A stretch of 64,000 nt of DNA from Puia dinghuensis (GTDB taxonomy: Bacteria > Bacteroidota > Bacteroidia > Chitinophagales > Chitinophagaceae): positions 1,925,535 through 1,989,534 of the forward strand of contig NZ_BMJC01000001.1 in NCBI RefSeq assembly GCF_014642875.1, written 5' to 3'. A model generated the notes under the pieces. The model did not search any database, was not told the DNA's origin, and was given only the letters and a program-made list of their open reading frames with translations. The translations under genes and the position numbers were made by a program. Below, in pieces: positions 1 through 8,540 of the stretch. Each line of letters begins with the position of its first letter. The first letter of the stretch is position 1.

Positions 1-866
1 ATTGTTGGGTTGTCTCCGGGTATTTTTTTCAATGCTTCAAACATTCGTACATACATATCCATTTGACCGATGTCCTGGTGGCTTAGAGAACCCAATTTGA
101 GTTCCAGTAAAATGAAGGCCTTTAAAATAAAATTGTAAAACACGAGGTCAATATAATATTGACGGGTATCCGTCTTTATGCAGTATTGTCGAGCGACAAA
201 GGCGAACCCTTTGCCGAGTTCGAGCAGAAATTGGTGAATGTTGCTTAGAATCGCGGATTCGAGTTGGCTTTCAGAGAACCCTGCAGGGATGTCCAGGCCG
301 AGAAAATCCAAGATATAGGGATCTTTGATGAAGTCGCCAGGAGACATGGTGCTTTGGGTGTCTGCTGCTGGAGCACCCGTGAGTGGGGCGTTGGATGACC
401 TGGCAGGAGATGGCAGCGTTTGGCTGGTAACGATCCTTTCGTAGTAGCCTGATTGAATGTTGCGCTCCAACAGCCGGATACTCCACGTTTGGTCAGCAGC
501 TTCGGCAAGATAGTAAGACCTTGCAGAGTCGTTTTCGATGCGTAACAGGAGTTTATAGTGCGACCACGTCAATTCTGGTCGGAGGGTTTCCCGGGTTGGA
601 AAAGCGAAAAAGAGTTGACGCATTCTACGCAACTCTCGTTCATCCAAATTCTTGTCAATTTCCCGGGTCAGTTTTTCGGCGAGTGTCTTTAGCTGGGAAC
701 CGCCGTATTGGGCTTTTTTTTGACCGTTCTGCTCCTCCTGAACGATGCGTCGGCCTATTTCCCAGTAAGCGTCTATCATGGCACGATTGACCAGGGTGAA
801 GGCTTGGGCCCGGGCTTTAGTCCAGATAGCGGTGATATCTCGTATTAAAAGGTGGGTGGAATCCAT
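1..866 (-). CDS. YhcG-like PDDEXK nuclease (DUF1016), 3' end cut by window
   Basis: I translated the reverse strand from the ATG at 866 and found an open frame of 288 codons running off the left edge with no stop. The N-terminal half (about residues 5-150) has the DUF1016 pattern, with the motif AYWEIGRRIV near residue 35. The C-terminal part, after a low-complexity Pro/Ala/Ser linker, carries the PDDEXK nuclease signature: YYIDLVFYN, then ELKLG, then GQMDMYVRMFE and GDNP. Members of this family are putative nucleases often found on mobile elements and in defence contexts; substrate unknown. Only a few C-terminal residues should be missing. It is the last visible gene downstream of the transfer operon on the same strand, separated from it by a perfect inverted repeat. 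Confidence 0.85.
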   Translation of the reverse strand, partial: MDSTHLLIRDITAIWTKARAQAFTLVNRAMIDAYWEIGRRIVQEEQNGQKKAQYGGSQLKTLAEKLTREIDKNLDERELRRMRQLFFAFPTRETLRPELTWSHYKLLLRIENDSARSYYLAEAADQTWSIRLLERNIQSGYYERIVTSQTLPSPARSSNAPLTGAPAADTQSTMSPGDFIKDPYILDFLGLDIPAGFSESQLESAILSNIHQFLLELGKGFAFVARQYCIKTDTRQYYIDLVFYNFILKAFILLELKLGSLSHQDIGQMDMYVRMFEALKKIPGDNPT

Positions 867-890
867 GATTGGAGATTTGGGAGGCTGTAC

Positions 891-919
891 CAATTCGGGT
901 AACAGTGTTACCCGAATTG
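891..919. promoter_or_regulatory. Perfect 13-bp inverted repeat upstream of the nuclease gene
   Basis: CAATTCGGGTAAC and its exact reverse complement are separated by only AGT. The repeat lies between the stop of the upstream gene (934) and the nuclease ATG (866), 25 bp from that start. No T-tract follows on either strand, so an intrinsic terminator is not obvious. It could be an operator for a dimeric repressor or a hairpin in the mRNA leader. Confidence 0.6.
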
Positions 920-933
920 TAAACAGCAGGATT

Positions 934-1647
934 TCAGCGTCTTATGTTTTTTGGAATGGGTGGTTTGGGAGGTGGTGGCACAGGCAGGCGTCCCAATAGA
1001 TGGGTAGGAAGACCGAGCTTGGGGCGGTTATCGGATTTGAATTCTTCCCCTCGTGGCTTGCGTTCAAATTTGGAGGTGCGAAATCGGTCCAGTTCGGCTT
1101 CCGGGTTGTATTCATATGGGTCCTTAGGGTCGTAAAAAGGATCTTGCTGGGGGTTTTTTTTGAGATCGTTTTCCGGGTCCCGGTCGCGTTGAAACTGGCC
1201 ATAAAGTCGCGCCCATACAGGGAGGTTGTTTTCTAATTCGTCTGCAGTGGTTAGTCGAGTATACGCATCTGCCGGCAGGATGAGGTTGGAGGGATCATCA
1301 ATACGGTAGCTTTTGCGGTGTTTTGCGTGGATAAAGGAGACATCTCCCTTTTCCATATGGGTCTGAAGATAAAGGAGAGTCAGGTTTTCGGTGTCAGGAA
1401 AATAGCGGTATTGGAAGTTGAACGTTATTGAGTCTAAGCCTTCATTGAATGTTCCTCGGAGCGCCATGATAAAGGTGGCGGATGATTGATCATTTAATGA
1501 CGCTTGGGAGGTAGCGAATTCGATGGCTTGTCGGAATTCGTTCAACCACATGCCAAGTTGGGCAGGTGTTTTGAAATTAGAATCGAGGTATCCTTTTTCT
1601 GTCAAGAGCTCGATATGATCTTCGAAAGTACGGTAGGTTCTGTCCAT
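934..1647 (-). CDS. Element-specific cytoplasmic protein, proline-rich tail
   Basis: This 237-aa protein has no signal peptide or membrane segment. Residues 70-150 carry the pattern FxFxxxYxP, an LxL strand, then LPxxAYxxL. The same order occurs in the proteins at 8537-9058 and 9082-9570, so I regard the three as paralogues. The last 90 residues are charged and disordered-looking, rich in Asp/Glu/Pro, ending in PVPPPPKPPIPKNIRR. It sits 41 bp downstream of the preceding gene in the transfer operon. Function unknown; the position suggests an accessory role in transfer or in the recipient cell. Confidence 0.75.
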   Translation of the reverse strand: MDRTYRTFEDHIELLTEKGYLDSNFKTPAQLGMWLNEFRQAIEFATSQASLNDQSSATFIMALRGTFNEGLDSITFNFQYRYFPDTENLTLLYLQTHMEKGDVSFIHAKHRKSYRIDDPSNLILPADAYTRLTTADELENNLPVWARLYGQFQRDRDPENDLKKNPQQDPFYDPKDPYEYNPEAELDRFRTSKFERKPRGEEFKSDNRPKLGLPTHLLGRLPVPPPPKPPIPKNIRR

Positions 1648-1688
1648 GGGAATGCCTATTTAAGTTCCTACGGTTATTAAATAGCTTT

Positions 1689-2795
1689 TTAGACTGGTTG
1701 AAGATTGCGGGACTTTAAGGGAGCAGTCTTGATATTTTGCAGGATTTGCCGGGCTGCGGACCTGTCTTTTACTAAGTCGAAGGCGTCTACCTTGCCATTT
1801 TCATCCCGGAATTCGAGGTTAATAGTTCGGTTTTGTTGATCATAGGCAAGCTTAATGATCAGGCCTTTTTCCTGGCCGTCGGGTAGTTGCAGCGTTATGA
1901 AGGCCTCTTTTCCGTCGTTCAAATCGTTCAGCAATAATTCGCGGGTCGTGGGAATGCCCATTTCTTTGATGGGCAAGGAAGCCAACTGCTGCTCAAGATT
2001 AAACGGTAAAGTATCGATGTAAGAGCCATCACGGCTAATGAGGAACCAGTCAACTTTTCCTTTGATGTTTTTGTGAACTGGGTGACCGTGAACGAGATCT
2101 CTGGCTTCTGTGGCGTTGAATTGAATTTTATCAGACGTTCGAAGCAACAAAGAAGGCTGTATTTTCTGGTCGGTATAGTGAGTTCCTGTATCCCGTCGGC
2201 TGGCCTCCAAGCCAGCGAAATAGTAGGTGTCGGAGCCAGGTTTTTTTTTGAAGTGAAGCAGGTAGTTGGTATCGGAATTTCTAGTTTCGGGGGTGCGGAA
2301 GCTGAATTCATCGGGTCCGTAAGCCATCCTCGCTTTGAGGGGGCCTTCCAGTTGATTCACAAATCCATATTCGTTTAGTGTCTGTTGCAAATCGGCGGCG
2401 TTCAGGTCAATTGTGGTTCTTTTCGCGATATCTTTCATAATGCGATTGATAGCATTGTAATACTGCTGCCGTCCTCGTAAGAAATTGACTATCCACCTAA
2501 GGGGTTGAGCATAAAGGAGGGTTTGGAGAAATGTGGGATTTTGATAATAACGGACCTTCCGTAGTTCATGGCGGGCATATTTGAGGCTGAGTTTTTCGGA
2601 ACTATCTAGTTCTCGATCTCTTCGAAATCCTTGCACAACGCCGGATAGATGGCGACGCCTGAGCTCTAACGCTTTCGGACTGAGACTGCTATAGTCGGCA
2701 TTTTCTACTCCAAATCGGGCCTCGTCATCTACATGCAATGCGACCGCGTTGAGTACGCGATTTTGAAATCGTTGTAAATCAGGTTCGTATGCCAT
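1689..2795 (-). CDS. Element-specific cytoplasmic protein of 368 aa
   Basis: Predicted soluble, without signal peptide. The N-terminal 120 residues are helical and charged. From about residue 165 there are strand-rich stretches (NYLLHFKKKPGSDTYYFAG; KIQFNATEARDLVHGHPV) that resemble, in order and character, the 169-aa protein at 35679-36188 of the mobilisation module. The C-terminus has another strand-rich unit (EAFITLQLPDGQEKGLIIKL). This layout is common for large cytoplasmic proteins of Bacteroidota conjugative elements, whose role is unknown. It starts 10 bp after traN, so the genes are very probably co-transcribed. Confidence 0.75.
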   Translation of the reverse strand: MAYEPDLQRFQNRVLNAVALHVDDEARFGVENADYSSLSPKALELRRRHLSGVVQGFRRDRELDSSEKLSLKYARHELRKVRYYQNPTFLQTLLYAQPLRWIVNFLRGRQQYYNAINRIMKDIAKRTTIDLNAADLQQTLNEYGFVNQLEGPLKARMAYGPDEFSFRTPETRNSDTNYLLHFKKKPGSDTYYFAGLEASRRDTGTHYTDQKIQPSLLLRTSDKIQFNATEARDLVHGHPVHKNIKGKVDWFLISRDGSYIDTLPFNLEQQLASLPIKEMGIPTTRELLLNDLNDGKEAFITLQLPDGQEKGLIIKLAYDQQNRTINLEFRDENGKVDAFDLVKDRSAARQILQNIKTAPLKSRNLQPV

Positions 2796-2805
2796 GACAT
2801 TGTGT

Positions 2806-3657
2806 TTATAGTTTCCGGGCTTTCAATATTGTTTTATTCCTGACAAATAAGGTAAGTGACCGGCCTCCGTTCTTTTCATAGGACTCGACGATAAATTGCT
2901 TGCCTCCAGCCAGGGTGAATGTAGGGACGGCAATGACATGGACGATCGATGAATCACCGGATATGGTAGTGTTTCCGTCCTCATAAACTGGGAGAATCTC
3001 TTTCTCCTGCACGGATGTACGTTTCGATTTTACGCGATCGCGGATATACAGCCGAAGGAAGTTCATATTGTAATCAATATTGGAGTGGTTGCGGAGCTGA
3101 AAACGGAAGAACATCATTGAGCCAGCTATGCAAACATTGTCCAAACGGATGGACATTTTATTGCGGTTGTCGACGGGTCCGTGATGGGAGGCTGGCAGGT
3201 CTTTGACGCGGTCGACAAAAGCCTGCATATCAACTGTGTTGACAGGTTCGTTTGAAAGTAGGATGATCGATTGGCCATTAGGCGGTACCGGGTAGCTAAG
3301 GGTGGATAGATTGTATGTAGAGGAAACGCTGTCGGTATAGATAACGTCGAAAGTGAATATTTTCCCATCTTCAGTAAACACGTGGAGATTGGTAATGGGG
3401 AAATTCTTTCGAGCGGCCTTGATTTTAAGGACATTTTCTGCGCCGGGTTGCTTCTGTGCGATGATGTCGCGATCTCCCCGGTCGACTGGTTTCACCGGGG
3501 CGGCGAATACCAGTACCGTCGTGGTATTGTAGCCAACGGGTAGAAGGTAGTGCGGGATCAGAGTGCTGGGCGGCAGCGGCAGAGCAGATTGTTGAGCATG
3601 AAGAGTGGATAGAGAGACCAAAAAAGCGAAGAGGAAAGTGGTGATGGAAGGTTTCAT
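2806..3657 (-). CDS. traN: Conjugative transposon protein TraN (DUF4138)
   Basis: TraN is a periplasmic or outer-membrane-associated T4SS component with a VirB9-like position. An N-terminal signal peptide (MKPSITTFLFAFLVSLSTLHAQ) is followed by the typical N-terminal strands ending in a TTTVLVF segment, which in this family starts the conserved domain, and the mixed segments AENVLKIKAARKNFPITNLHVFTEDGKIFTFDV that mark TraN. Length (283 aa) is normal for the family. It follows traM by 33 bp, the usual traM-traN order. No lesions are seen. Confidence 0.9.
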   Translation of the reverse strand: MKPSITTFLFAFLVSLSTLHAQQSALPLPPSTLIPHYLLPVGYNTTTVLVFAAPVKPVDRGDRDIIAQKQPGAENVLKIKAARKNFPITNLHVFTEDGKIFTFDVIYTDSVSSTYNLSTLSYPVPPNGQSIILLSNEPVNTVDMQAFVDRVKDLPASHHGPVDNRNKMSIRLDNVCIAGSMMFFRFQLRNHSNIDYNMNFLRLYIRDRVKSKRTSVQEKEILPVYEDGNTTISGDSSIVHVIAVPTFTLAGGKQFIVESYEKNGGRSLTLFVRNKTILKARKL

Positions 3658-3690
3658 GACGAACGTATTTGTGGTGAGTGAAGAGGAAGT

Positions 3691-4962
3691 TTACCGAAGG
3701 GGGCCGTTAGGTTTCAGGATAGCCAGGTGGTCGGCTTTCAGGGTAGCTTTGACGATCGAAATTTTCCGGCTGAGAAGGTTGCGGGCGGTTTGGATGCCGG
3801 CAGCGGCGGCCTGAGCACCAAGAGAAGGGTCAAGAGTGCCGATACTGACACCACTTACCCCTTGGCTCATGTTCTGTTTGACGATGTCCCGTGTGATCAT
3901 TCCTGGAACGTAAAGGCCTTCGAGACCATCTACTCCATCATAGACTTTGAGGGAGATGGGATAAATACGGCCGTCATAGATCGCATTCGTTAGCTCTATG
4001 GATACCCTTTCGCCGGTGATGGATGCCGGACCGTAAATGAAGGTATTTGCCGGGATTTTCTGCCCGCCGACGTATATGGGTTGTAAAAGGCGGAGTTTGA
4101 CGGTAGAGCCTGTTTGGATGAGCTGATCCGTGTGGACGACTGCCTGGATAGCGGGAGAACTCGTGCTGGCGGCTGAGGAGTCCGGGCCGTCAGAGAGACC
4201 AAAAAAGCCGTTTTGGTTTTCTGTAGCCGCCGGTTGCGCCATGCTGTCGGTAGGAGCGGTTGGGCTCACCTCTACGGCCATAGGACGAGTGGAAGTGGCT
4301 GCGGGTATTGCCGGGGGGTGCAGACGGTTAGGATCTTGTAAGTCTTTGATCTGGTCGAGAATTTGTTTGACCTGGGCGAGTTGCGGACTTGTGGCAGTGT
4401 CTGCGTGCTGGATGACCTGCATCAGTCGCTCGAGTTTAGCAATTTGCGGGGATTGGTCAGTAGTGGGATATGAAGGAAGAGCATATGGACTTTTTCTTTC
4501 TGCGTCGGCTGCGCCAGGACTGCCGATTGCACTGTAAATACGCTGGAGGCGATCATTCACCTTGCGTTCGTTTTCTTCCGGGGTTGCCGGTAATCCTGCC
4601 GGGGCTCGATTGCTTATGACCTGGGGCTGAAGGAAACCGGGGGTTTTGACGGGGCTTTGAGTTGGGGTCGCTGTCGAGGCCTGATCTTTGGAATAAGGGT
4701 CTTTGGCGCGTTCCTGGTTCTGTTTGATCGAGTCCTGTTCGGCCTTCATATAGATTTCCAGCTTGTTTTTCTCGCCGGTGGGCACATTGGGAGAGGGTAG
4801 CTCAGTATTAAAAGCTGAGCCGGGGGTCAGTTTGGAGACTTGCGTTTTATGTGGGTGCAGTAGCAGGACAATGATGGCGCTGACGATGGCAACAGGTACG
4901 AGGAATAGTCCTGCGGCAACCAGCATACGCTTTTTTTTGGGAATAGGAGATGATTGTGGCAT
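3691..4962 (-). CDS. traM: Conjugative transposon protein TraM (VirB10-like)
   Basis: TraM spans the inner membrane and periplasm in Bacteroides-type T4SS, in the place of VirB10. The sequence shows a short basic N-terminus (PKKKR), one membrane segment at about residues 14-35, a long Pro/Gln/Ser-rich linker of about 200 residues, and a C-terminal globular domain with the family features: VKLRLLQPIYVGGQKIPANTFIYG, then GLYVPGMITRDI. The length of 423 aa is usual. It lies 9 bp downstream of the traL-position gene and 33 bp upstream of traN, clearly in one operon. Confidence 0.92.
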   Translation of the reverse strand: MPQSSPIPKKKRMLVAAGLFLVPVAIVSAIIVLLLHPHKTQVSKLTPGSAFNTELPSPNVPTGEKNKLEIYMKAEQDSIKQNQERAKDPYSKDQASTATPTQSPVKTPGFLQPQVISNRAPAGLPATPEENERKVNDRLQRIYSAIGSPGAADAERKSPYALPSYPTTDQSPQIAKLERLMQVIQHADTATSPQLAQVKQILDQIKDLQDPNRLHPPAIPAATSTRPMAVEVSPTAPTDSMAQPAATENQNGFFGLSDGPDSSAASTSSPAIQAVVHTDQLIQTGSTVKLRLLQPIYVGGQKIPANTFIYGPASITGERVSIELTNAIYDGRIYPISLKVYDGVDGLEGLYVPGMITRDIVKQNMSQGVSGVSIGTLDPSLGAQAAAAGIQTARNLLSRKISIVKATLKADHLAILKPNGPLR

Positions 4963-4971
4963 GGAAGTATA

Positions 4972-5337
4972 TTATTTGGTGATGGAATCGTGGTGATCAG
5001 GATTGATAGGGACTGCGTTTGAGCCGTTTATCGGCAATTGATGCGCAATAGAGTCAGGAAGTCGGAGGATGTTTGGATGGGATTTGGATGGTTGAGTAAG
5101 GTAGCTTGGGGATTTAGACGGAAGGAACAAGCCGTTATATAGGGAGTTCATGGCGAGGATACCGGCTATCAGGCAGAACAGGGTGATGGTCGCTTTTTTC
5201 GCCGGTAGGGACATTTTTTGTTCCCAGCAGCTAAGCTTGGAGGCCCATCTTCGCAATACTAGCTTAAAAAGTTGCCTAACGGCACTCGGTTCTGCAGTCG
5301 GGGGTTGGGGTTTGGGTTTCTTTTTGAAAAGGAACAT
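4972..5337 (-). CDS. traL: TraL-position small membrane protein
   Basis: This 121-aa protein has a basic, proline-rich N-terminus (KKKPKPQPP), one membrane segment at about residues 48-70 (TITLFCLIAGILAMNSLYNGLF), and a short periplasmic tail rich in Ser/Pro. Size, topology and location between traK and traM match TraL of Bacteroidota conjugative transposons. Sequence similarity within that family is low, so the name rests mainly on order and topology. Confidence 0.7.
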   Translation of the reverse strand: MFLFKKKPKPQPPTAEPSAVRQLFKLVLRRWASKLSCWEQKMSLPAKKATITLFCLIAGILAMNSLYNGLFLPSKSPSYLTQPSKSHPNILRLPDSIAHQLPINGSNAVPINPDHHDSITK

Positions 5338-5413
5338 AAGTTATCCAATGAAAGGTTATTGGGAGATGTACGGCAGAAACAGCAGTTGTGGTAAACAAGC
5401 AATAGGAGGTCTG

Positions 5414-6037
5414 TTATCTTTTTTCAACCGAGAGGTCTCTGTTGTCAGCTACTTTCCATCGTTCGATAAGCATGCCATGCGGATTTTTGGTGCTGACACC
5501 ATTGAGGATCCGGAGGTATCCTTCCGTAATGAGTGAGCGGGTCAGGATGCTGGTGGGTCTGGCGATACGGAGTTTGCCGAAGTATTTGAAGTAGTAAGGA
5601 TTATGGTTGAGGTCCACGGCGATGCTGTCGTATTCCTCTACCTCCTGGCTGATGTTGTTGGAGATGATGCGGGCATAGTACCCGTCTTCCTCCAGACTTT
5701 TGAACTCGCGGAAAGCACTAGAATCTGCGAGGTACATGGCGGCGGTAAGATGCCGGCGGTTGATTTCCTCATCGGGTTGGAGACTATAGAAGTAATAATG
5801 AAACATTTTGACATGGTCGCGAATCTCTACGGCAAGGCTGTCATGGCGTTCTACGGCCTGAGCTTCGAGGAGTTTGCCGTCGCTGAGGACGTAAATTCGC
5901 TGTTGGCCTTTTTGAAGGGCGGATGTGGTTCGATGGACGGTGTAGAGACAGATGACGACTGTTCCAACGAGGAAGGCGATTGCGAATACCCGGATGAATT
6001 GAAAAGCGGTGTCGATATTTTTGAATTGCTGGAACAT
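5414..6037 (-). CDS. traK: Conjugative transposon protein TraK (VirB8-like)
   Basis: TraK is a bitopic inner-membrane T4SS protein taken to correspond to VirB8. Residues 1-12 are cytoplasmic, one membrane segment follows (about 15-37), and the rest is periplasmic. Family features seen include FKNIDTAFQFIR at the N-terminus, DHVKMFHYYFYSLQPDEE near residue 75, and a C-terminal strand (TSILTRSLITEGYLR). At 207 aa it is full length. It lies 29 bp after traJ and 76 bp before traL, the normal order. Confidence 0.93.
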   Translation of the reverse strand: MFQQFKNIDTAFQFIRVFAIAFLVGTVVICLYTVHRTTSALQKGQQRIYVLSDGKLLEAQAVERHDSLAVEIRDHVKMFHYYFYSLQPDEEINRRHLTAAMYLADSSAFREFKSLEEDGYYARIISNNISQEVEEYDSIAVDLNHNPYYFKYFGKLRIARPTSILTRSLITEGYLRILNGVSTKNPHGMLIERWKVADNRDLSVEKR

Positions 6038-6066
6038 GGAAGATATTTTGGGGAGAAGGGAAAAGA

Positions 6067-7257
6067 CTAGCCCGATATTTTATCGCGGTTGTATTGATAT
6101 GGGTCGTAGGGCTGGCCTTTGGAGTTGGTTTCGAAAACATCGCTGCCGGACTTGCCGCCGCCGCCAGTCAATCCGCTGGCCATTGCTGCCCCTCCGGCTC
6201 CGCCGCTGACCACAGTGACGGCCGCACCGGCTGCCTTGTTGGCAAGGGCGGTAATTTTTTGATTTAGGGGGTTGGGAAGGTGAGAGTGGACGATGTAATT
6301 GGCCAATCCTGGTACAGTTGTATAGGCGACGACGCCGATGACTAGAAAAATGAGATAGGCAATATCGGTAGCGGAAAAAAGGCTGATGTCACCGGTTTGC
6401 GCCCTCGTAAGGTCGATTTGGAGCATGTTGATCTGAATTTGGGCCAGAATGGCTCCCAACAGGTTACTGATCGGTAGCCAGAGATAGATATTGATATATT
6501 TGCCCAGCCAGTGAGTCAGGGATGTCTGGAAACCGTCGTAGCAGGCAAAGGCGAAGGCGAATGGCCCTAGAATAGCCAAAACAATGAGATGGAATACCCG
6601 GATGGTGTCAATACACAGTGATGCGGCGAAATACAGGACTTGAAGGATGATGGATAGGAGAAAGCGAAACGCGAAGCGGAGGTAGAGCTCAACACTGCCG
6701 GCGAGAAATTTGAAGCCGCTCCCGATGGCATCCCAAAGGCTTCCGCCGCTCGAGTTGGTGGTGGCATCGGGTTGGGTATACTTATCCCAACCTGGCTGAT
6801 TAGTCTGTGGGCTGGGAGTGAACAGAATTGAGGCGGGACCCATGACCTTACGCGCCTCAATGGCGAGCAAGGTGTTCACTGCGTCGTTGGAATTCTGAAC
6901 CATAGCGGCGGTTGCCGTTACCGTTGGGGACAAAATTCCGTTGATAAGTGCGAGCACGTTGGGATACATCCCGATCAGCAGAACCATGACGAAAGGTCGG
7001 AAAAGGGGAAAGAAGTCAATAGGCTCCGCCCGGGCAAGGTGCTTCCATACCCGTACACCGATATAAAAGATGCATCCGAGGCCGGCAATTGCCTGGCAGA
7101 CTTGGATGAGATTAGCGCACATGGGGATCATCTGGTTGTATACGTTGTTCAGAACGTCGTGGAGCTCGCTAACACCGCTACTGACCTGTGCGTGGGCAAG
7201 GGCGGGGATGAACATCAGACCGAGGATGGATAAGAGGGAAATCGCTTTGCGGAACAT
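6067..7257 (-). CDS. traJ: Conjugative transposon protein TraJ (VirB6-like polytopic channel)
   Basis: TraJ is the multi-spanning inner-membrane component with a VirB6-like role. It has a signal-peptide-like N-terminus (ending AHAQ), then a conserved N-terminal block with MIPMCANLIQVCQAIAGLG and the hydrophobic segment FFPLFRPFVMVLLIGMYPNVL. A cluster of hydrophobic segments lies in residues 195-320, where FAFACYDGFQTSLTHWLGKYINIYLW is typical of the family. The glycine-rich tail (AAGAAVTVVSGGAGGAAMASG) is also usual. The length of 396 aa is normal. It is 9 bp downstream of the TraI-like gene at 7267. Confidence 0.93.
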   Translation of the reverse strand: MFRKAISLLSILGLMFIPALAHAQVSSGVSELHDVLNNVYNQMIPMCANLIQVCQAIAGLGCIFYIGVRVWKHLARAEPIDFFPLFRPFVMVLLIGMYPNVLALINGILSPTVTATAAMVQNSNDAVNTLLAIEARKVMGPASILFTPSPQTNQPGWDKYTQPDATTNSSGGSLWDAIGSGFKFLAGSVELYLRFAFRFLLSIILQVLYFAASLCIDTIRVFHLIVLAILGPFAFAFACYDGFQTSLTHWLGKYINIYLWLPISNLLGAILAQIQINMLQIDLTRAQTGDISLFSATDIAYLIFLVIGVVAYTTVPGLANYIVHSHLPNPLNQKITALANKAAGAAVTVVSGGAGGAAMASGLTGGGGKSGSDVFETNSKGQPYDPYQYNRDKISG

Positions 7258-7266
7258 AGTGAATAG

Positions 7267-7899
7267 TTATTGGCCGATGAGGGATTGTAGATTGTTGATA
7301 TCGTGGACCTTTTGTTGTCGTTGGGTGCCTATGGCGGCGGCTTTCCCGTTGAACACGCGCAAAAAGGTGAGCTTGTCCTGCATATCGGCGTAGATATGGT
7401 CAATGGTGGTCAGCCTTTCCGCGTCGCTTGCCCGTAGCTGGTCGTCAGTTAGTATCATTGCCAAGGCATCGAGGTTGTCTAAGGATTTATTGAAGAGATT
7501 TGTGTATACGGTAGACAAGTAGTTGAGTTCTGTGGTAGAAAATTGGCCGCTGTTGGTAAAGGTTTTGAACGCGTTTTTGTATTCACTGACCAGGGAGGCT
7601 TGGCAGGCAATGATGTCGGCAACGCGGACGTAGTTTTTGACCGTAGGGCTAACCAATAGAAGGTTGTTTAGGTAGGTGGCGTGTAAGTTGAAATTGCCCT
7701 CGGCGAGGCTCTTAATAGTATTGTAGCCGCCTGTCAGGATCTCATACCCTTTGTACATTTCAGACAGGATACTTTTCATTTGGGCCAGTTTTGCAATGTC
7801 CAGGGCGAGTTGTTCGAGTTCCTGCAACTGAGCATGGCTTCTGGAAGGAATGGCCATGGTAAGTATGCCGACCAGAAGGAGTGTTTGTAATCGTTTCAT
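7267..7899 (-). CDS. TraI-like periplasmic conjugation protein, paralogue 3
   Basis: A signal peptide (MKRLQTLLLVGILTMAIPSRSHAQ) precedes an all-helical protein of 210 aa. Shared with the genes at 7896-8540 and 9600-10262 are LYKGYEI/GYSIVQ-type helices, a segment of the form VSEYKNAFKTF, the block FSTTELNYLSTVYTNLF, and a DAERLxxIDxIY helix followed by LRxFN. This is the TraI family of Bacteroides conjugative transposons, placed just before traJ as usual; VirB5-like roles have been suggested. Its start overlaps the stop of the upstream paralogue by 4 nt, showing translational coupling. Confidence 0.8.
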   Translation of the reverse strand: MKRLQTLLLVGILTMAIPSRSHAQLQELEQLALDIAKLAQMKSILSEMYKGYEILTGGYNTIKSLAEGNFNLHATYLNNLLLVSPTVKNYVRVADIIACQASLVSEYKNAFKTFTNSGQFSTTELNYLSTVYTNLFNKSLDNLDALAMILTDDQLRASDAERLTTIDHIYADMQDKLTFLRVFNGKAAAIGTQRQQKVHDINNLQSLIGQ

Positions 7900-8540
7900 G
7901 GGATAATTAATTTTTTTAGGTCTTGAAGATTGGTTCTTTGTTGGGAACGTTGGTTACTTTCTGTCATGACGCGACTAGAGAAAGTGCGGAGGAAACTGTA
8001 TTTGTCGGATACCTCTTTATAGAGGCGGTCAATCCTTGCCATTCGGTCATCGTCTGTCATTTGCCTATCGCCATCTGACAGTAAGCTGGTGAGTTCATCG
8101 ATGTCCTTTTCGGTCAGGGTCTTCAGATTGCCGAATACAGCATCCAGGTATTGGAGATCGGTGGAGGAGAAATTTCCGGAAGAGGCTGCTTGTTGCAGGC
8201 TGGATTGACAGCCGAAAACAAGTTGTACTTGCATGGCGAGGATGTCGGCAACTTTGCTCCAATTCTTAATGGAGGGGTTGACGTCCTTAAGGGAGTTGAA
8301 AAAAAGGCTATGTAGGTCGAAGTCTCCTTTTTTTATATCGCCGATCGTTGTCAGTCCCTTTTGGACAATAGAATATCCCTGCTTCAGCTCCTGCAGATAC
8401 ACCTCCAGTTTGCCAAGTTGCTCGATCATAGTGCCAATGAGGCCCTGAGCACCGGCCTTTTGAACCGGAAGGCACAAGGCGAACGCCAGAAGGAATGGGA
8501 GGATGAGAACTCGCGGTTTTGGAAATTTAGCGCTTATCAT
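7896..8540 (-). CDS. TraI-like periplasmic conjugation protein, paralogue 2
   Basis: It has a signal peptide (hydrophobic LILPFLLAFALCLPV, ending GAQ) and a helical 214-aa body. The family blocks seen are GYSIVQKGLTTIGDIKKGDFDLH, FSSTDLQYLDAVFGNL and DDRMARIDRLYKEVSDKYSFLRTF, collinear with the two other TraI-like proteins nearby. A cysteine occurs in the middle helix (FGCQSSLQQ). The gene overlaps its neighbours by 4 nt on both sides, so the three cistrons are translationally coupled. Confidence 0.8.
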   Translation of the reverse strand: MISAKFPKPRVLILPFLLAFALCLPVQKAGAQGLIGTMIEQLGKLEVYLQELKQGYSIVQKGLTTIGDIKKGDFDLHSLFFNSLKDVNPSIKNWSKVADILAMQVQLVFGCQSSLQQAASSGNFSSTDLQYLDAVFGNLKTLTEKDIDELTSLLSDGDRQMTDDDRMARIDRLYKEVSDKYSFLRTFSSRVMTESNQRSQQRTNLQDLKKLIIP

